From Spirosoma lacussanchae (GTDB lineage Bacteria; Bacteroidota; Bacteroidia; Cytophagales; Spirosomataceae), in contig NZ_SWJG01000009.1 of NCBI RefSeq assembly GCF_005870035.1, positions 144,569-208,568 of the forward strand: a DNA stretch of 64,000 nt, written 5' to 3'. Of the stretch, positions 7,850-17,579 are shown one piece after another. Made by a program: the position numbers and the translations under genes. Each line of letters opens with the position of its first letter. Positions within the stretch are counted from its first letter, which is position 1. The notes under the pieces were generated by a model. That model made no database searches and had not been told where the DNA came from. It worked only from the letters and a program-made list of their open reading frames with translations.

Positions 7850-9193
7850 CTACACCCGCACGACCCAGTCTTTGCTGTACTCGCGCGACCAGAGCTTCAT
7901 CGCTTCTTTGTCGTTCAGGATATGCCCGTTCGTGGGGTCGCAGTGGAGCACCCGCCCCACGCGGTAGGCAATATTGCCCAACTGGGGAAGTAGGGTCGAC
8001 TTGTGTCCTTCGGCAATAGGAGCCTGCAGGCTGGCGTCGCCCCGGATCGTCTGTACGAAATTCTGCAGGTGGAGGGCGTCGAGCTGCTCCAGGGGGCTTA
8101 CAGTATTAGTCGCATCGTAGGGCGTGCTGTCGGTCACGGTCTGGACCAGTTTGTTTTTCTGGTCGTAGATGCTGTAACTGTTGGCACCCGGGTAGACCAG
8201 CGTTCCTTTCTCGCCGTAAAATACCACGCCCCGCCCACTGCCTTCGGAGTCGTAGCCGTTGCAGCTGCGCCCTTCCCAGGTCATGGCCGTGTTGTTCGGA
8301 AACGTAAACGTAATGGTTTGTGTATCGGGGGTTTCCCAGTCGTCGTTGAAAGCAAAGCGCCCGCCCGACGAAACGGCCTGGCTGGGGTAGTCGACACCCA
8401 GGCCCCAGCGCATGACGTCGAGCTCGTGGGTGCCGTTGTTGAGGGCCTCGCCCGTACCCCAGTGCCAGAGCCAGTGCCAGTTGTAATGGATCAGGTTATC
8501 GCGGTAAGGGCGGTGGGGCGCCGGTCCCTGCCAGAGGTCGTAATGCAGATGGGCCGGAACCGCTACTTCCTTGCCTTTACCGATGCTGGGGCGCCAGTTA
8601 GTATACCAGCCCCGCGCAAAATACACCCGGCCAATGACGCCTTCGTGCAGCTTTTTGACGGCATCCTGCACGTTGGAGAACGACCGGCGCTGGCTGCCCA
8701 TCTGCACCAGCCGGTTGTACTTGCGGGCGGCTTCAACGGCCATTTCGCCTTCGTGCGGATTGTGGCTGCAGGGTTTTTCTACGTACACGTGTTTACCGGC
8801 CTGACAGCCCAGAATCGTTGCGGGCGCATGCCAGTGGTCGGGTGCGGCTACCACCAGGGCGTCGAAATCTTTCTGGTCGAGCAGCTTCCGGATGTCCGTA
8901 AATCCTTTCGGTTTCCGGCCGGTCTGGGTGTCGAGGCTGGCGCAGGTTTTGGTCAGTACCCGCTCGTCTACATCGCAGATATAGGCGACTTCCGTATTGG
9001 GGATGCGGGCAAAGTTTTTGGCCAGAAAGGCGCCCCGGCTGTTGGTTCCCATGATGGCTACAACCACTTTGTCATTGGGTTTGCCCCGGTAAAAACCGCC
9101 CGCCGACAGCGAAGGAGATACGATCAGGCTGGTACCGGCTACCGACGCAGTACGCAGAAAATGGCGACGGCTAAACTGTGCGCTCGTGGACAT
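7850..9193 (-). CDS. Tat-exported Gfo/Idh/MocA family oxidoreductase
   Basis: This 447-residue protein starts with a twin-arginine signal (FSRRHFLRTASVAG, residues ~8-20), so it is probably folded with its cofactor and exported to the periplasm. The Rossmann domain begins VVVAIMGTNSRGAFLAKNFA (residues ~43-62), followed by YICDVDERV and the family-defining EKP at 139-141 in KHVYVEKPCSHNPHEGE. The C-terminal domain has the LNNGTHELDVMRWGL block. Family members oxidise or isomerise sugars with NAD(P). It lies immediately downstream of SusD on the same strand, so it may act on the carbohydrate taken up by that pair. Tat-borne GH109 glycosidases share this fold, but I see nothing specific to GH109. 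Confidence 0.85.
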   Translation of the reverse strand: MSTSAQFSRRHFLRTASVAGTSLIVSPSLSAGGFYRGKPNDKVVVAIMGTNSRGAFLAKNFARIPNTEVAYICDVDERVLTKTCASLDTQTGRKPKGFTDIRKLLDQKDFDALVVAAPDHWHAPATILGCQAGKHVYVEKPCSHNPHEGEMAVEAARKYNRLVQMGSQRRSFSNVQDAVKKLHEGVIGRVYFARGWYTNWRPSIGKGKEVAVPAHLHYDLWQGPAPHRPYRDNLIHYNWHWLWHWGTGEALNNGTHELDVMRWGLGVDYPSQAVSSGGRFAFNDDWETPDTQTITFTFPNNTAMTWEGRSCNGYDSEGSGRGVVFYGEKGTLVYPGANSYSIYDQKNKLVQTVTDSTPYDATNTVSPLEQLDALHLQNFVQTIRGDASLQAPIAEGHKSTLLPQLGNIAYRVGRVLHCDPTNGHILNDKEAMKLWSREYSKDWVVRV

Positions 9194-9301
9194 AGAGGTA
9201 AGAAGGAAAAAAGATGCAGGATAAGCGAGAAGGGAGCCGCAACCGCCTGTCTACTTCGGCTACGGCCGCCCTCTCGTGATCGACTGGGTGTGGATAGACG
9301 G

Positions 9302-10951
9302 TTAGTAGCCCTGGTTCTGGTCGACCTTAGCCGCCAGGTTGGCATCGATAAATTTCTGCGGAATCGGGAAAAACGCGTGGTAGTCCTGAATGGTGCTGCC
9401 ACTGCGTGGGTTGTACCGGCGCACCCGTTCAACGAGCTTGCCCATTCGGTTGAGGGTCAGCCGCCGGAGTTCTTCCAGCATCAGCTCCCGCGCCCGTTCG
9501 TCGAGGAGGTAGTCGAGCGTCACCTCACTGGCCGCTACGGGTTTGGCTTTGGCCCGGCTGCGTACCACGTTGATGTCGTCGGCGGCTTTCTGCAGGTCTC
9601 CCTTCATGAGGTAGGCTTCGGCCCGCAGCAGGTAGGTTTCGGCCAGGCGCATCAGGTAAAACTCCTTGAAGGTGCGGCCATACGTAGCGCCGGCCAGTGG
9701 CTCGCCCTCAATTTTGCGGATGTACGGGTAATACCAGTACATGGTGTCGAGATCCTTGGCGGTTTTGGGGTTAACGCGCTGGCCAAAGTATTTCGACGAC
9801 TTGTCGTTATAGTAAAAATCGCGCCGGATGTTGAAGCGGGAGTTCCGGATGTCGTTGGGGTCGGTCCAGATCAGGTGATTGAAATACGACGTGGGGCGAT
9901 ACCAGCCCACGGGTCGGCCAAGGCTGTCGGCAACGGTCATCGCCGTTTTTCCGTCGGGGTCTTTAATGGCAAAATAGCGGGGTCCCCAGGCGCGCAGGGT
10001 GCCGTTACCTCCGCCCGACTTGGGCAGGCCACCCGGTGTCTGAAACTCGAACTGAAGCGCCCAGATGGTTTCTTTGTTGCCGGATGTGGTGCGGTTCTGG
10101 TTGTTGTCTTTGAACAAGTCGGAGAACACGTCGCCGGGCTGGGCGGTATACTTGCCAAACCGAGTGGTCATCAGCTGGTACTGCGCATCCTGAATAACGG
10201 CCGACGCACTCGCAATCGCTTTGTCGTACAGCTTCTGGTTGTTATACACTTCAGCCAGCAGGTGGTCGGCGGCTGCTTTGACTACGCGACCATCCTGGGT
10301 GGTCGATTTGGGAAGCCACTGCGACGCAAACTCCAGATCCTTAGCCACGAAGGCCAGTACCTCTTCCCGCGTGGCCCGCACGAAATCGAGCTTGGGGCTG
10401 CTGGCAACCTTGTCAACGATCGGCACCCCACCGTACAGGTTGGCCAGGATGTTATAGGCATAGGCGCGCAGGAACCGGGCTTCGCCCACAGCCGCGTTTT
10501 TTTCAGCCTCGTCTTTCCAGACCGCAGCAGGCTTCTCGGCGTATTCGATCAGCGTATTGGCCCGCGGAATTGCTTTTAGATAGGCCCATTCCCAGTGGTG
10601 GTTCACCTGCGAGGCAGAGGGTGTAACCCAGGTGCGGTAATCGACATAGGTGTTGATACCGGGGTCGCCGGTCATGCCTACGTCGGTGCCAACCTGAAAA
10701 TCCCAGACGTTGGCACCGTACCCGTAATCGTCATTTTCAAAATAAGCACTCCGCAGTACGGCGTGGATCGAGGCTATGTAGGTATCGAAGCCCGACTTGT
10801 TCACCAGCACCACATCGGGGTTCAGAAAGGCCAGGGGTACTTCGTCCAGCACCGAATCTTTACAGGCATTGCCGGAAATGACCAGCATCAGGCCGAGCAG
10901 CACGCGCTTCAGAACGGTATATCGACCGGGTAATACAGTTGGTGTTTTCAT
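9302..10951 (-). CDS. SusD/RagB family surface lipoprotein
   Basis: The product is 549 residues. A lipoprotein signal ends in ISGNACKD with the acylated Cys at residue 30. The body has SusD features: GEARFLRAYAYNILANLYGGVPIV (TPR-like helix pair), an EVYNNQKLYDKAIASA repeat, FYLMRLAETYLLRAEAYLMKGDLQKAADDINVVRSRA near the C-terminus, and LLDERARELMLEELRRLTLNRMGKLVERVRRYN. SusD proteins lie on the outer membrane as a lid over the partner SusC and bind glycans or other oligomers. The partner gene ends only 25 bases upstream, so they form an operon. The ligand cannot be read from the sequence. Confidence 0.95.
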   Translation of the reverse strand: MKTPTVLPGRYTVLKRVLLGLMLVISGNACKDSVLDEVPLAFLNPDVVLVNKSGFDTYIASIHAVLRSAYFENDDYGYGANVWDFQVGTDVGMTGDPGINTYVDYRTWVTPSASQVNHHWEWAYLKAIPRANTLIEYAEKPAAVWKDEAEKNAAVGEARFLRAYAYNILANLYGGVPIVDKVASSPKLDFVRATREEVLAFVAKDLEFASQWLPKSTTQDGRVVKAAADHLLAEVYNNQKLYDKAIASASAVIQDAQYQLMTTRFGKYTAQPGDVFSDLFKDNNQNRTTSGNKETIWALQFEFQTPGGLPKSGGGNGTLRAWGPRYFAIKDPDGKTAMTVADSLGRPVGWYRPTSYFNHLIWTDPNDIRNSRFNIRRDFYYNDKSSKYFGQRVNPKTAKDLDTMYWYYPYIRKIEGEPLAGATYGRTFKEFYLMRLAETYLLRAEAYLMKGDLQKAADDINVVRSRAKAKPVAASEVTLDYLLDERARELMLEELRRLTLNRMGKLVERVRRYNPRSGSTIQDYHAFFPIPQKFIDANLAAKVDQNQGY

Positions 10952-10976
10952 GAGTAAAGCTTTTGAGGAGTGTCGA

Positions 10977-13900
10977 CTAAAAACTCAGGTTTATCCCCGC
11001 CGTGAAGGAACGGGCCGTTGGGTAGCCCGCCCAGTTGTAGCCACTTTCGGGGTCCTGACCAACGTAATTCGTGAACGTGTGCAGGTTTTTGCCGCTCACA
11101 TAGGCCCGCAGCGAGTTGACCTTCAGCCGCGACAGCAGCGGTTTCGGAAAGTCGTAGGCCAGGCTCACGTCCTGAATCCGGACAAAATCGCGGGAGGTAT
11201 AATAGCCGTAGCCCAGCGGGTTGGTGTAAACCAGCGACGGTCGCGTGGTCGATTTGTTTTCGGCCGTCCACCAGCCGGCGTCGAGCATGTTGACCGGTCG
11301 GTTGGGGTAGTTATTGACCGGGTCGAGCAGGTAGAACGACTGCTGCCAGCCCTGCATGGCGTTCAGGAATACCGACAGTGACAGGTTGCCGTAGCGCAGC
11401 GTGTTGTTGACGCCCCAGCGGTATTTGGGCTCCCGCTGGCTGATGATGGTGCGGTCGCTGGCGTCGAGTTTCCCGTCCTGGTTGAGGTCCTTGAAGCGCA
11501 GGAACCCTGGCTTGTAGCCCGGTGGCAGTTCGTCGCCTACCTGGTATACGCCGTCAAAAACGTAGTCGTAATTGATGTTGATAGGTTGGCCGATAAACCA
11601 GCGGTTGCCCAGGTCGTCGTCTTCGCGGCCGTCGTTGTTGAGGTCGCTGCCGTACAGATGGGTGATGCGGTTGCGGTTGGTAGAAAAATTGAGGTTGGTG
11701 GACCACTCGAACGTACCGCTGCGCACATTGCTGGTATTGAGGGTAAACTCGAAGCCGGTATTCCGGGTGGCCCCCAGGTTGGTCAGCACCTGCGCAAACC
11801 CCGTCGGACTGGGTAGTGCCCGGTTCAGCAGCAGGTCGCGGGTGTTCATGTGGTAATATTCGAGGGTACCGCCAATCCGGCCTTTCAGCAGCTCAAAATC
11901 GACGGCGGCATTGCTGGAAACCGTTGTTTCCCACCGCAGGTCCTGGTTGGCCATGGTAGCCGTATACACCGCGTTGACCGTAGCGCCACCGTCGCCGTAT
12001 ACGTACTGGGTCGTACCGGCCGTACTGAGCGATCCGTATGGGGCAATAGCCTGATTACCAACCGATCCGACCGAGAGTCGTACCTTGAGCAGGTTGAACA
12101 CCGGCAGTTTCTGCATAAATGGTTCATCCGACGCGATCCAGGCCAGCGCAGCCGACGGAAACGTACCGTACTTGTGGCTGGCACCGAATACGGAGCTGCC
12201 ATCGCGCCGGGCGGTCAGGGTCAGCAGGTAGCGGTTCCGGAAGCGGTAGTTGAGCCGGGCCATGGATGAGATCCCGTCTACCTGCTGGGCATTCGAGAAG
12301 GCTTGCTGTACCTGAGCCAGGTTCAGGTTGTTCCAGCTCAGCACATCGGTAAAGAAGTTGGAGCCGTTGGCATTGGTCGATTCCCAGTACCGCTGATTCC
12401 GGCCGTAGAGCAGCGTCAGGTCGAGGTCGTGATCCGGCGCCAGCTGGCGGCTGTAGGTGACGATGTTTTCCAGCACCCAGTCGAAATCTTCGCGGTTGTA
12501 CTTGGAGGCACTGCCGAGGTTATTCAGCCCGTTGCGCCGGTAGATGGGCGATGAGGTGTAGCGATGCTCCCAGCGGTAGTTCGGCGAATAGTTGACCCGG
12601 TAGGTCAGTCCTTTCACGAAAGGCACATCGACCGTGGCGTAGAAATTAGCGAACAGGTTGTGTTTGATCTCCTGGTCTTTGTCGAGCATGGGATAGAAGA
12701 TCGGGCTGCGCTGAATCTGGTCGTCAACGGGATAGGGGACCGGGTCCGTTTTGGCTTCGTCGAAATAGAGCTTGCCGAACGGGCTCAGCGTATAGCCCTG
12801 CCCCGTATCCGACTCTTTACCCGACAGGTCGCGCCGGGCGTACTGCGAGGTGACACCTACCCGCAGCCAGTCGGTAATGTTGTTCTCCAGGTTGATCCGG
12901 AACGACGTGCGGTTGGCGTTGTCGTTGAAAATTAGTCCTTTCTCGTATACCTGCGCTGTCGAGATGAAGTAAGACGTGCGGCCCGTACGGCCCGATACGC
13001 TGATGTCGTACGACTGAATCGACCCTTGCTGCGAAATCTCATCCCAGGGGTCGATCGTGACGCCGTTGCGGAAGTTTTCGGCTTCGGTATTCTGGAGGTA
13101 GCTGGCTACCTGGGCGGGGTCGGCCGTTTGGCCACTCTGCCGCCGGACGTCGAGGGTTTTCTCGATATAGCGTTCGGGACTGAGGAGTTTGATCCGGCGG
13201 CTCCAGTCCGACAGGCCCGCGTAGGCGTTGAACCGGATGACCGGTTTTTCGGTCGTGCCTTTTTTGGATGTGATCAGAATAACCCCGTTTGCTGCGCGTG
13301 AGCCGTAGATGGCTGCCGATGATGCATCTTTCAGAATCTCCATCGTTTCGATGTCGTTCGGGTTGATGTCGGCCAGGTTCCCATTGTAGAAAACACCGTC
13401 CAGAATGATCAGCGGGTCGTTGTTGGCGGTAATGGAACGGGTGCCGCGTACGAGAATACTGCCGCCCTGCCCCGGCCGGCCATTATCGGTGAACTGGACG
13501 CCCGCTACCCGGCCGCGCAGCGCCTGGGTCACGTTGGTATTGGGCAGATTCTCCACCTGCTTCATATCGACCTTGGCCACTGAGCCCGTCACGTTCCGGC
13601 GCGACTGCGTACCGTAGCCAACGACCACCACTTCGTCGAGGGCGCGCGTGTCTGGCTTCAGCGTCACGTTAACCGCCGACTGATTGCCCACGGCTACTTC
13701 CTGCGATAAAAAACCGACGAACGAAAAAACCAGCACGGCCTCGGTGGCGTCGTCGGGAATAGACAGGCGGTAGTTGCCGGCTACGTCGGTGGTGGTGCCG
13801 CGCTGCGATCCTTTCAACACGACGCTTACGCCGGGCAATCCTTCGCCCTTTTCGTCGATAACGGCGCCGGTAAGGGTGCGTTCTGCCACTTGTTCCGGGT

Positions 13901-14297
13901 TGTCGGTCGGCTGGGGGGCTTTGAACCCAGTGCCGTCGCTCCGGCGGAGCATGATCAGCTTTTTCGTTACTTCGTACTCGATCTGGAGCGGTTTCAGCAC
14001 CCGGTTCAGTACCGTGGCCAGAGCTTCGTTACTGGCCGAAATGGATACTTTTCGGCTGGTCTGGATCAGCCGTGAACTGAACACAAACCGGGCGTCGCTC
14101 TGCTTTTCTATCTCGTGTAATACCGTGCGGACATCTTTTTCCTGCACCTGTAACGTAATGCGCTGATCCAGAATGGCCTGTGCGAAGCCGTCGTTCGCAA
14201 AACTCGCGCCGACGAACAGCATGGCCAGTATTAATTGTGTACAGGTAACTTGCATAACCCTACGCAGTACTGTTTTAGGTTGTACCCGTTTTTGCAT
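10977..14297 (-). CDS. SusC/RagA TonB-dependent outer-membrane transporter with STN domain
   Basis: From ATG 14297 the product is 1106 residues; a TTG at 14333 is in frame but less likely. After the signal peptide, residues ~40-110 are an STN domain (ITLQVQEKDVRTVLHEIEKQS), the part that signals to a FecR anti-sigma factor. A carboxypeptidase-like domain follows (LTGAVIDEKGEGLPGVSVVLKG), then the TonB plug (VVVGYGTQSRRNVTGSVAKVD, the YGSRAANGVILITSKKG block) and a large barrel ending in FTAGINLSF. The protein imports an oligomer across the outer membrane using TonB energy. The STN domain plus the adjacent fecR and sigma genes indicate that uptake of its substrate induces this locus through transmembrane signalling. 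Confidence 0.96.
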   Translation of the reverse strand: MQKRVQPKTVLRRVMQVTCTQLILAMLFVGASFANDGFAQAILDQRITLQVQEKDVRTVLHEIEKQSDARFVFSSRLIQTSRKVSISASNEALATVLNRVLKPLQIEYEVTKKLIMLRRSDGTGFKAPQPTDNPEQVAERTLTGAVIDEKGEGLPGVSVVLKGSQRGTTTDVAGNYRLSIPDDATEAVLVFSFVGFLSQEVAVGNQSAVNVTLKPDTRALDEVVVVGYGTQSRRNVTGSVAKVDMKQVENLPNTNVTQALRGRVAGVQFTDNGRPGQGGSILVRGTRSITANNDPLIILDGVFYNGNLADINPNDIETMEILKDASSAAIYGSRAANGVILITSKKGTTEKPVIRFNAYAGLSDWSRRIKLLSPERYIEKTLDVRRQSGQTADPAQVASYLQNTEAENFRNGVTIDPWDEISQQGSIQSYDISVSGRTGRTSYFISTAQVYEKGLIFNDNANRTSFRINLENNITDWLRVGVTSQYARRDLSGKESDTGQGYTLSPFGKLYFDEAKTDPVPYPVDDQIQRSPIFYPMLDKDQEIKHNLFANFYATVDVPFVKGLTYRVNYSPNYRWEHRYTSSPIYRRNGLNNLGSASKYNREDFDWVLENIVTYSRQLAPDHDLDLTLLYGRNQRYWESTNANGSNFFTDVLSWNNLNLAQVQQAFSNAQQVDGISSMARLNYRFRNRYLLTLTARRDGSSVFGASHKYGTFPSAALAWIASDEPFMQKLPVFNLLKVRLSVGSVGNQAIAPYGSLSTAGTTQYVYGDGGATVNAVYTATMANQDLRWETTVSSNAAVDFELLKGRIGGTLEYYHMNTRDLLLNRALPSPTGFAQVLTNLGATRNTGFEFTLNTSNVRSGTFEWSTNLNFSTNRNRITHLYGSDLNNDGREDDDLGNRWFIGQPININYDYVFDGVYQVGDELPPGYKPGFLRFKDLNQDGKLDASDRTIISQREPKYRWGVNNTLRYGNLSLSVFLNAMQGWQQSFYLLDPVNNYPNRPVNMLDAGWWTAENKSTTRPSLVYTNPLGYGYYTSRDFVRIQDVSLAYDFPKPLLSRLKVNSLRAYVSGKNLHTFTNYVGQDPESGYNWAGYPTARSFTAGINLSF

Positions 14298-14396
14298 ACT
14301 TTTGGTCAGTTTTGTTGGTTTAAGAATAGACAAAACAATCCCCGTTATCCCGCTTGGGATAGGCTCAGGTTCCAGCTTGGCATGGGGAGTACTCAG

Positions 14397-14428
14397 GTCG
14401 GCAATGTTCCAGCATTGCCGACTTTTTT
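14397..14428. terminator. Stem-loop with T-run between fecR-like and susC-like genes
   Basis: The arms GTCGGCAATG (14397-14406) and CATTGCCGAC (14413-14422) are perfectly complementary around a six-base loop, with TTTTTT at 14423-14428 on the plus strand. Read on the minus strand, the direction of the flanking genes, the U-run is missing after the stem. It could end a plus-strand transcript, or it could act as a stem-loop between fecR and susC that lowers or separates their expression. Confidence 0.55.
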
Positions 14429-14497
14429 GTTCTTGTGGGTTGTACGTTTACGTCATAGATTCGGGTTTAGGGGTTAGCATCACGTTTGTAAAGTCGG

Positions 14498-15643
14498 CTA
14501 GGGTTTGCAGCCCCGGCTGTTGATGACAATCTGACCGTCAATCAGCTCATACCTGGCTTCGATAACCCGGCAGATCACATCTAGCTTTTCGAACAGGGGC
14601 TGGTCGGCCAGTTCGGCTGTAAGGGGGCAGTTGGCCAGTAGCTCTTCGTCATAAACGATGTCTACGCCATAGGCCCGTTCGAGAGTAGCAAACACCGTCG
14701 GTAGCGGGGTATCGTCAAAGCTGAAGCGCTGGGCCGGTCCCGCAACGACCTGCGGATCTGCTACCAGCGATTTCGACAGCCGTACTTCGCTGCGTTCGAA
14801 GACAATCTTCTGGTTGGGTGTCAGCACTACTCCGTCCAGTTCACGGTCGCTCGTTTTTCGACTCGCCTGCGGGTCTGTCTGGGCAAATACGGCTACCCGG
14901 CCCGTTTTTACCTCTACAACAACCTCCGGATCTTTGGGGTACGCGCGAATCAGGAAGCTGGTGCCCAGGACTTTGGTAACCAGCCCGTTGGCGTAGATGA
15001 GAAAGGGCCTGGCAGGGTTTTTAGTCACTTCAAAAAAAGCCTCACCCGACAGAAAGACTTCCCGGCCACGGCCACTGAACCCGGGTACGTAGCTGATGCG
15101 GCTGCCGGCTTTAAGGATAACCAGCGAGCCGTCGCTCAGCTTCACCGGCATAACCTTACCGGTTCGGTTTACGGTTTCGGTCAACATAGACTGGCGGGTG
15201 CCGATCAGCTGGTCATAGCTGAAGTCGGGTCGCATCAGCGCATTCAGCTGACTGGGTAGCTGAACCGTCCAGGCCCAGAGGCCAAGCCCGGCAATCAGGA
15301 TCAGCGAAGCCGCAATCCGGAACCAGGTATGCTGGTAGAACGGAAGCCGACGCACGGGCCCGTCGGCGTCGGGGATGAAGGGGGCCTGCTGTTTGCGGGC
15401 CTGGCCCAGTGTCCGCTGAACGGCATACCGAATTTCCTGATCGCTCAACGGTAACTCCCGTAGCTGCAGGGACTGCACCATAGCCCGGGCTTCCGTAACG
15501 AGGGCTACTTTGTCGGGATGCTCGGCTAGCCACTGCTGCCAGCGGGCGTCTGTTTCGCGGGTGGGCAACAGCACCCACTGCCGGAAAGCCTGGTCCCAGA
15601 CAAAGTCTTCAATACGGTACTGCAGGTATCGTTTCATAGCCAT
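14498..15643 (-). CDS. FecR-family anti-sigma factor
   Basis: From ATG 15643 (GAGAGG just upstream) the product is 381 residues. A cytoplasmic N-terminal sigma-binding region (residues ~1-95) contains RETDARWQQWLAEHPD. One membrane span follows (~107-126, WFRIAASLILIAGLGLWAW). The periplasmic FecR domain (~155-270) carries KVMPVKLSDGSLVILKAGSRISY and GREVFLSGEAFFEVTKNPARPFLIYANGLVTKVLGTSF, and the C-terminal domain begins FSFDDTPLPTVFATLERAYGVDIVYD. It should hold the upstream sigma factor inactive until the STN domain of the SusC partner reports bound substrate. The order sigma, FecR, SusC, SusD is the standard Bacteroidota arrangement. Confidence 0.93.
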   Translation of the reverse strand: MAMKRYLQYRIEDFVWDQAFRQWVLLPTRETDARWQQWLAEHPDKVALVTEARAMVQSLQLRELPLSDQEIRYAVQRTLGQARKQQAPFIPDADGPVRRLPFYQHTWFRIAASLILIAGLGLWAWTVQLPSQLNALMRPDFSYDQLIGTRQSMLTETVNRTGKVMPVKLSDGSLVILKAGSRISYVPGFSGRGREVFLSGEAFFEVTKNPARPFLIYANGLVTKVLGTSFLIRAYPKDPEVVVEVKTGRVAVFAQTDPQASRKTSDRELDGVVLTPNQKIVFERSEVRLSKSLVADPQVVAGPAQRFSFDDTPLPTVFATLERAYGVDIVYDEELLANCPLTAELADQPLFEKLDVICRVIEARYELIDGQIVINSRGCKP

Positions 15644-15822
15644 TATGCTGCCTCTCATTAGCTGATAGACAGAAGCTCGCCCCGGATACCATTTTTTAAT
15701 GCAATTTTTTTCTGGTTTTTTCTGATTCTGCCGGCAAGCTGCACCAGACCAATACCATAGAAGGCTATTTGTCGGCAAACAGGCGTAATTTCACAGACGG
15801 GCGTGGCTGCCCAATCGCTGCT

Positions 15823-16443
15823 CTAAAACAGGTTGAAATGGACCACCAGCAGGGTTAGGAGTTCAATCTTCCAGTATTGCCGCAGGTGTTTGAGGGCCAG
15901 CTGAAGGAGATTCGAAACCGTTTGGGGCGCAATGTCCATCACCTCGGCGATTTGTTCGCGCTCCATCTCCTGGAAGAATTTCAGGTAAACGACTTCTTTT
16001 TGCCGGCGGGGTAGGGTTTGCAACAGCTGCTGCATGTGCCGGGATCGGTAGAAGGTAGTTTCCTGGTCAATAAACTGCTCTTCGACCGAAAACTCGAAGT
16101 CGAACAGCTGAGTTTTGTCATCCGATAACTCGGTGGCGGGCGTCACCCCTGGTAAGTGCCGGTGCATATACCGGCGTAACGACGCCATCAGATACGGCTT
16201 CAGCATGACGTCGGTTCGGAGGGAGGCCCGCCGTTCCCAGAGGTATAGAAACAGATCCTGAATGCAGTCTTTGATAAACTCTTTGTCCCGGGAGAAACGG
16301 GTGGCGTACCGGAATAGCGGCCGGTAGTACGTGGTCATCAACGCGTCGAACGCCGGTTCTTCACCCGCCAGAAAACGCGCCCAAAGTTGCTGCTCGGCTG
16401 AACTATCTGGTGATGACGATCCGTATGGCCCGGACATAGGCAT
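15823..16443 (-). CDS. ECF RNA polymerase sigma-70 factor, Bacteroidota family
   Basis: The product is 206 residues. Region 2 covers roughly 24-95 (EPAFDALMTTYYRPLFRYATRFSRDKEFIKDCIQDLFLYLWERR) and region 4 roughly 135-195 (LLQTLPRRQKEVVYLKFFQEMEREQIAEVMDIAPQTVSNLLQLALKHLR, a helix-turn-helix). The short tail ends in hydrophobic LLTLLVVHFNLF. It is the first gene of the sigma-FecR-SusC-SusD locus and should direct transcription of it. No TAnnTTTG-type promoter is visible in the 175 bases upstream, so how the sigma gene itself is expressed is unclear. Confidence 0.94.
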   Translation of the reverse strand: MPMSGPYGSSSPDSSAEQQLWARFLAGEEPAFDALMTTYYRPLFRYATRFSRDKEFIKDCIQDLFLYLWERRASLRTDVMLKPYLMASLRRYMHRHLPGVTPATELSDDKTQLFDFEFSVEEQFIDQETTFYRSRHMQQLLQTLPRRQKEVVYLKFFQEMEREQIAEVMDIAPQTVSNLLQLALKHLRQYWKIELLTLLVVHFNLF

Positions 16444-16618
16444 AAAATAAACGAACGAAGAACTGGTTGAAGCTTCAAAGCAATAAGGTTTAAGTAAGAA
16501 ATACTAGTATTATACCGACCTTATTTTGACGATCTATCGAAAGAGCGATTTTCTTCGACCGGTAGACCCGATTGACAGACCGACAGGCTGCGTCCCGTTT
16601 TCAGTAAATCCTACCAAG

Positions 16619-17536
16619 TTAGCTGGTGGAAGGGGGCTTCTGATCAGGTATTTCGTTGATCTGGTAGGCCACCGAGTTGGCGCCGGGTTCGGTAGCTAAT
16701 TCCTGCCAGAGCGCATATTGACGGGTAAAACTGGCCCCGTAATAAAAGATCAGGGAACAGTAAAAAACGAAGAGCAGCACGAGTATCGTACTGCCTGCTG
16801 AGCCGTAAAAACTACGCACGGGACTGTTGATCAGCAGCCGGTCGAGAACAACCTCGCCGAGTTCAACGAGCAGGGCCGTTACCAGACCGCCCACCCAAAC
16901 CGCCTGCCAGTGAATCCGAACGTCGGGCAGGTATTTGAAAACAAGCCCGAACCAGATGGTCAGCACCAGCACCGACAAACTCTGGTGGGCTATCTGCGCC
17001 AGCCAGGCGTACGACGAGGCATCGGCGCTGAGGGTTGATACCGCTTTGTGCAGACTTAGGGAGACTGTAAACAGAAAGCCGGAGAAAATAATGATGCCCA
17101 GTGCAACCAGCTTGGTCAGTAAACCCGGCCAGACCCGGCCCTGGGCAGTCGACTTAACATTCCAGAGTTGGTTGAGCGAGTTTTTAATGGTGGTGAAGAG
17201 GGTAGTAGACGCCAGAAACAGCAGCACCAGACTCAGGGCGGTAAGCCACTCCGACGAACGCGGTTTCTGGAGACTACGCGAAATGTCGCGCAGCTGACGG
17301 GCGCTGGAGGGACCGAACAGATCGGCCAGTTCGCGAAACAACTGACTGTTTACCCACCGCCGATCGCCCGTAAGCCAGTCTCCGTACAGCTGCGACAGAA
17401 TGATGAGGATGGAAGGAAGGGCGAAAAAAGCAAAGAAGGCCGTAGCAGCCGCCATGCGGATAGGATCATTCGCACTCAGGTTGGTGAATGCCCGGGCCAG
17501 GAGTTGAAGAATCGGCACGATTTTACGCACACCCAT
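16619..17536 (-). CDS. YihY/virulence factor BrkB family membrane protein
   Basis: From ATG 17536 the product is 305 residues. An in-frame upstream start would overlap the neighbouring acetyltransferase gene by ~90 bases and add 44 residues without family features. The sequence has six likely membrane spans and the family signature DPIRMAAATAFFAFFALPSILIIL near the N-terminus. Other typical stretches are SLVLLFLASTTLFTTIKNSLNQLWNVK and a C-terminal GSTILVLLFVFYCSLIFYYGASFTRQYA. YihY proteins are inner-membrane proteins, once misassigned as RNase BN; their role is not settled. The gene follows the AAC(3)-like gene by 43 bases on the same strand. Confidence 0.88.
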   Translation of the reverse strand: MGVRKIVPILQLLARAFTNLSANDPIRMAAATAFFAFFALPSILIILSQLYGDWLTGDRRWVNSQLFRELADLFGPSSARQLRDISRSLQKPRSSEWLTALSLVLLFLASTTLFTTIKNSLNQLWNVKSTAQGRVWPGLLTKLVALGIIIFSGFLFTVSLSLHKAVSTLSADASSYAWLAQIAHQSLSVLVLTIWFGLVFKYLPDVRIHWQAVWVGGLVTALLVELGEVVLDRLLINSPVRSFYGSAGSTILVLLFVFYCSLIFYYGASFTRQYALWQELATEPGANSVAYQINEIPDQKPPSTS

Positions 17537-17579
17537 AGAAGGACATTGTATTAGCCTAACTGCAAAAACCGGCTTGTGG

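Noticed and set aside
7850..9193. Possible GH109 glycosidase instead of oxidoreductase
   Set aside because: The fold and Tat signal are shared by both, but no GH109-specific feature can be pointed to. The EKP motif supports Gfo/Idh/MocA only.
8003..10579. Long plus-strand open frame (858 codons) across the oxidoreductase and SusD genes
   Set aside because: It is antisense to two well-supported genes. High GC and codon bias on the other strand suppress stops; no family features.
14297..14333. TTG start for the SusC-like gene
   Set aside because: ATG at 14297 gives a good signal peptide; the extra 12 residues of the TTG form add nothing.
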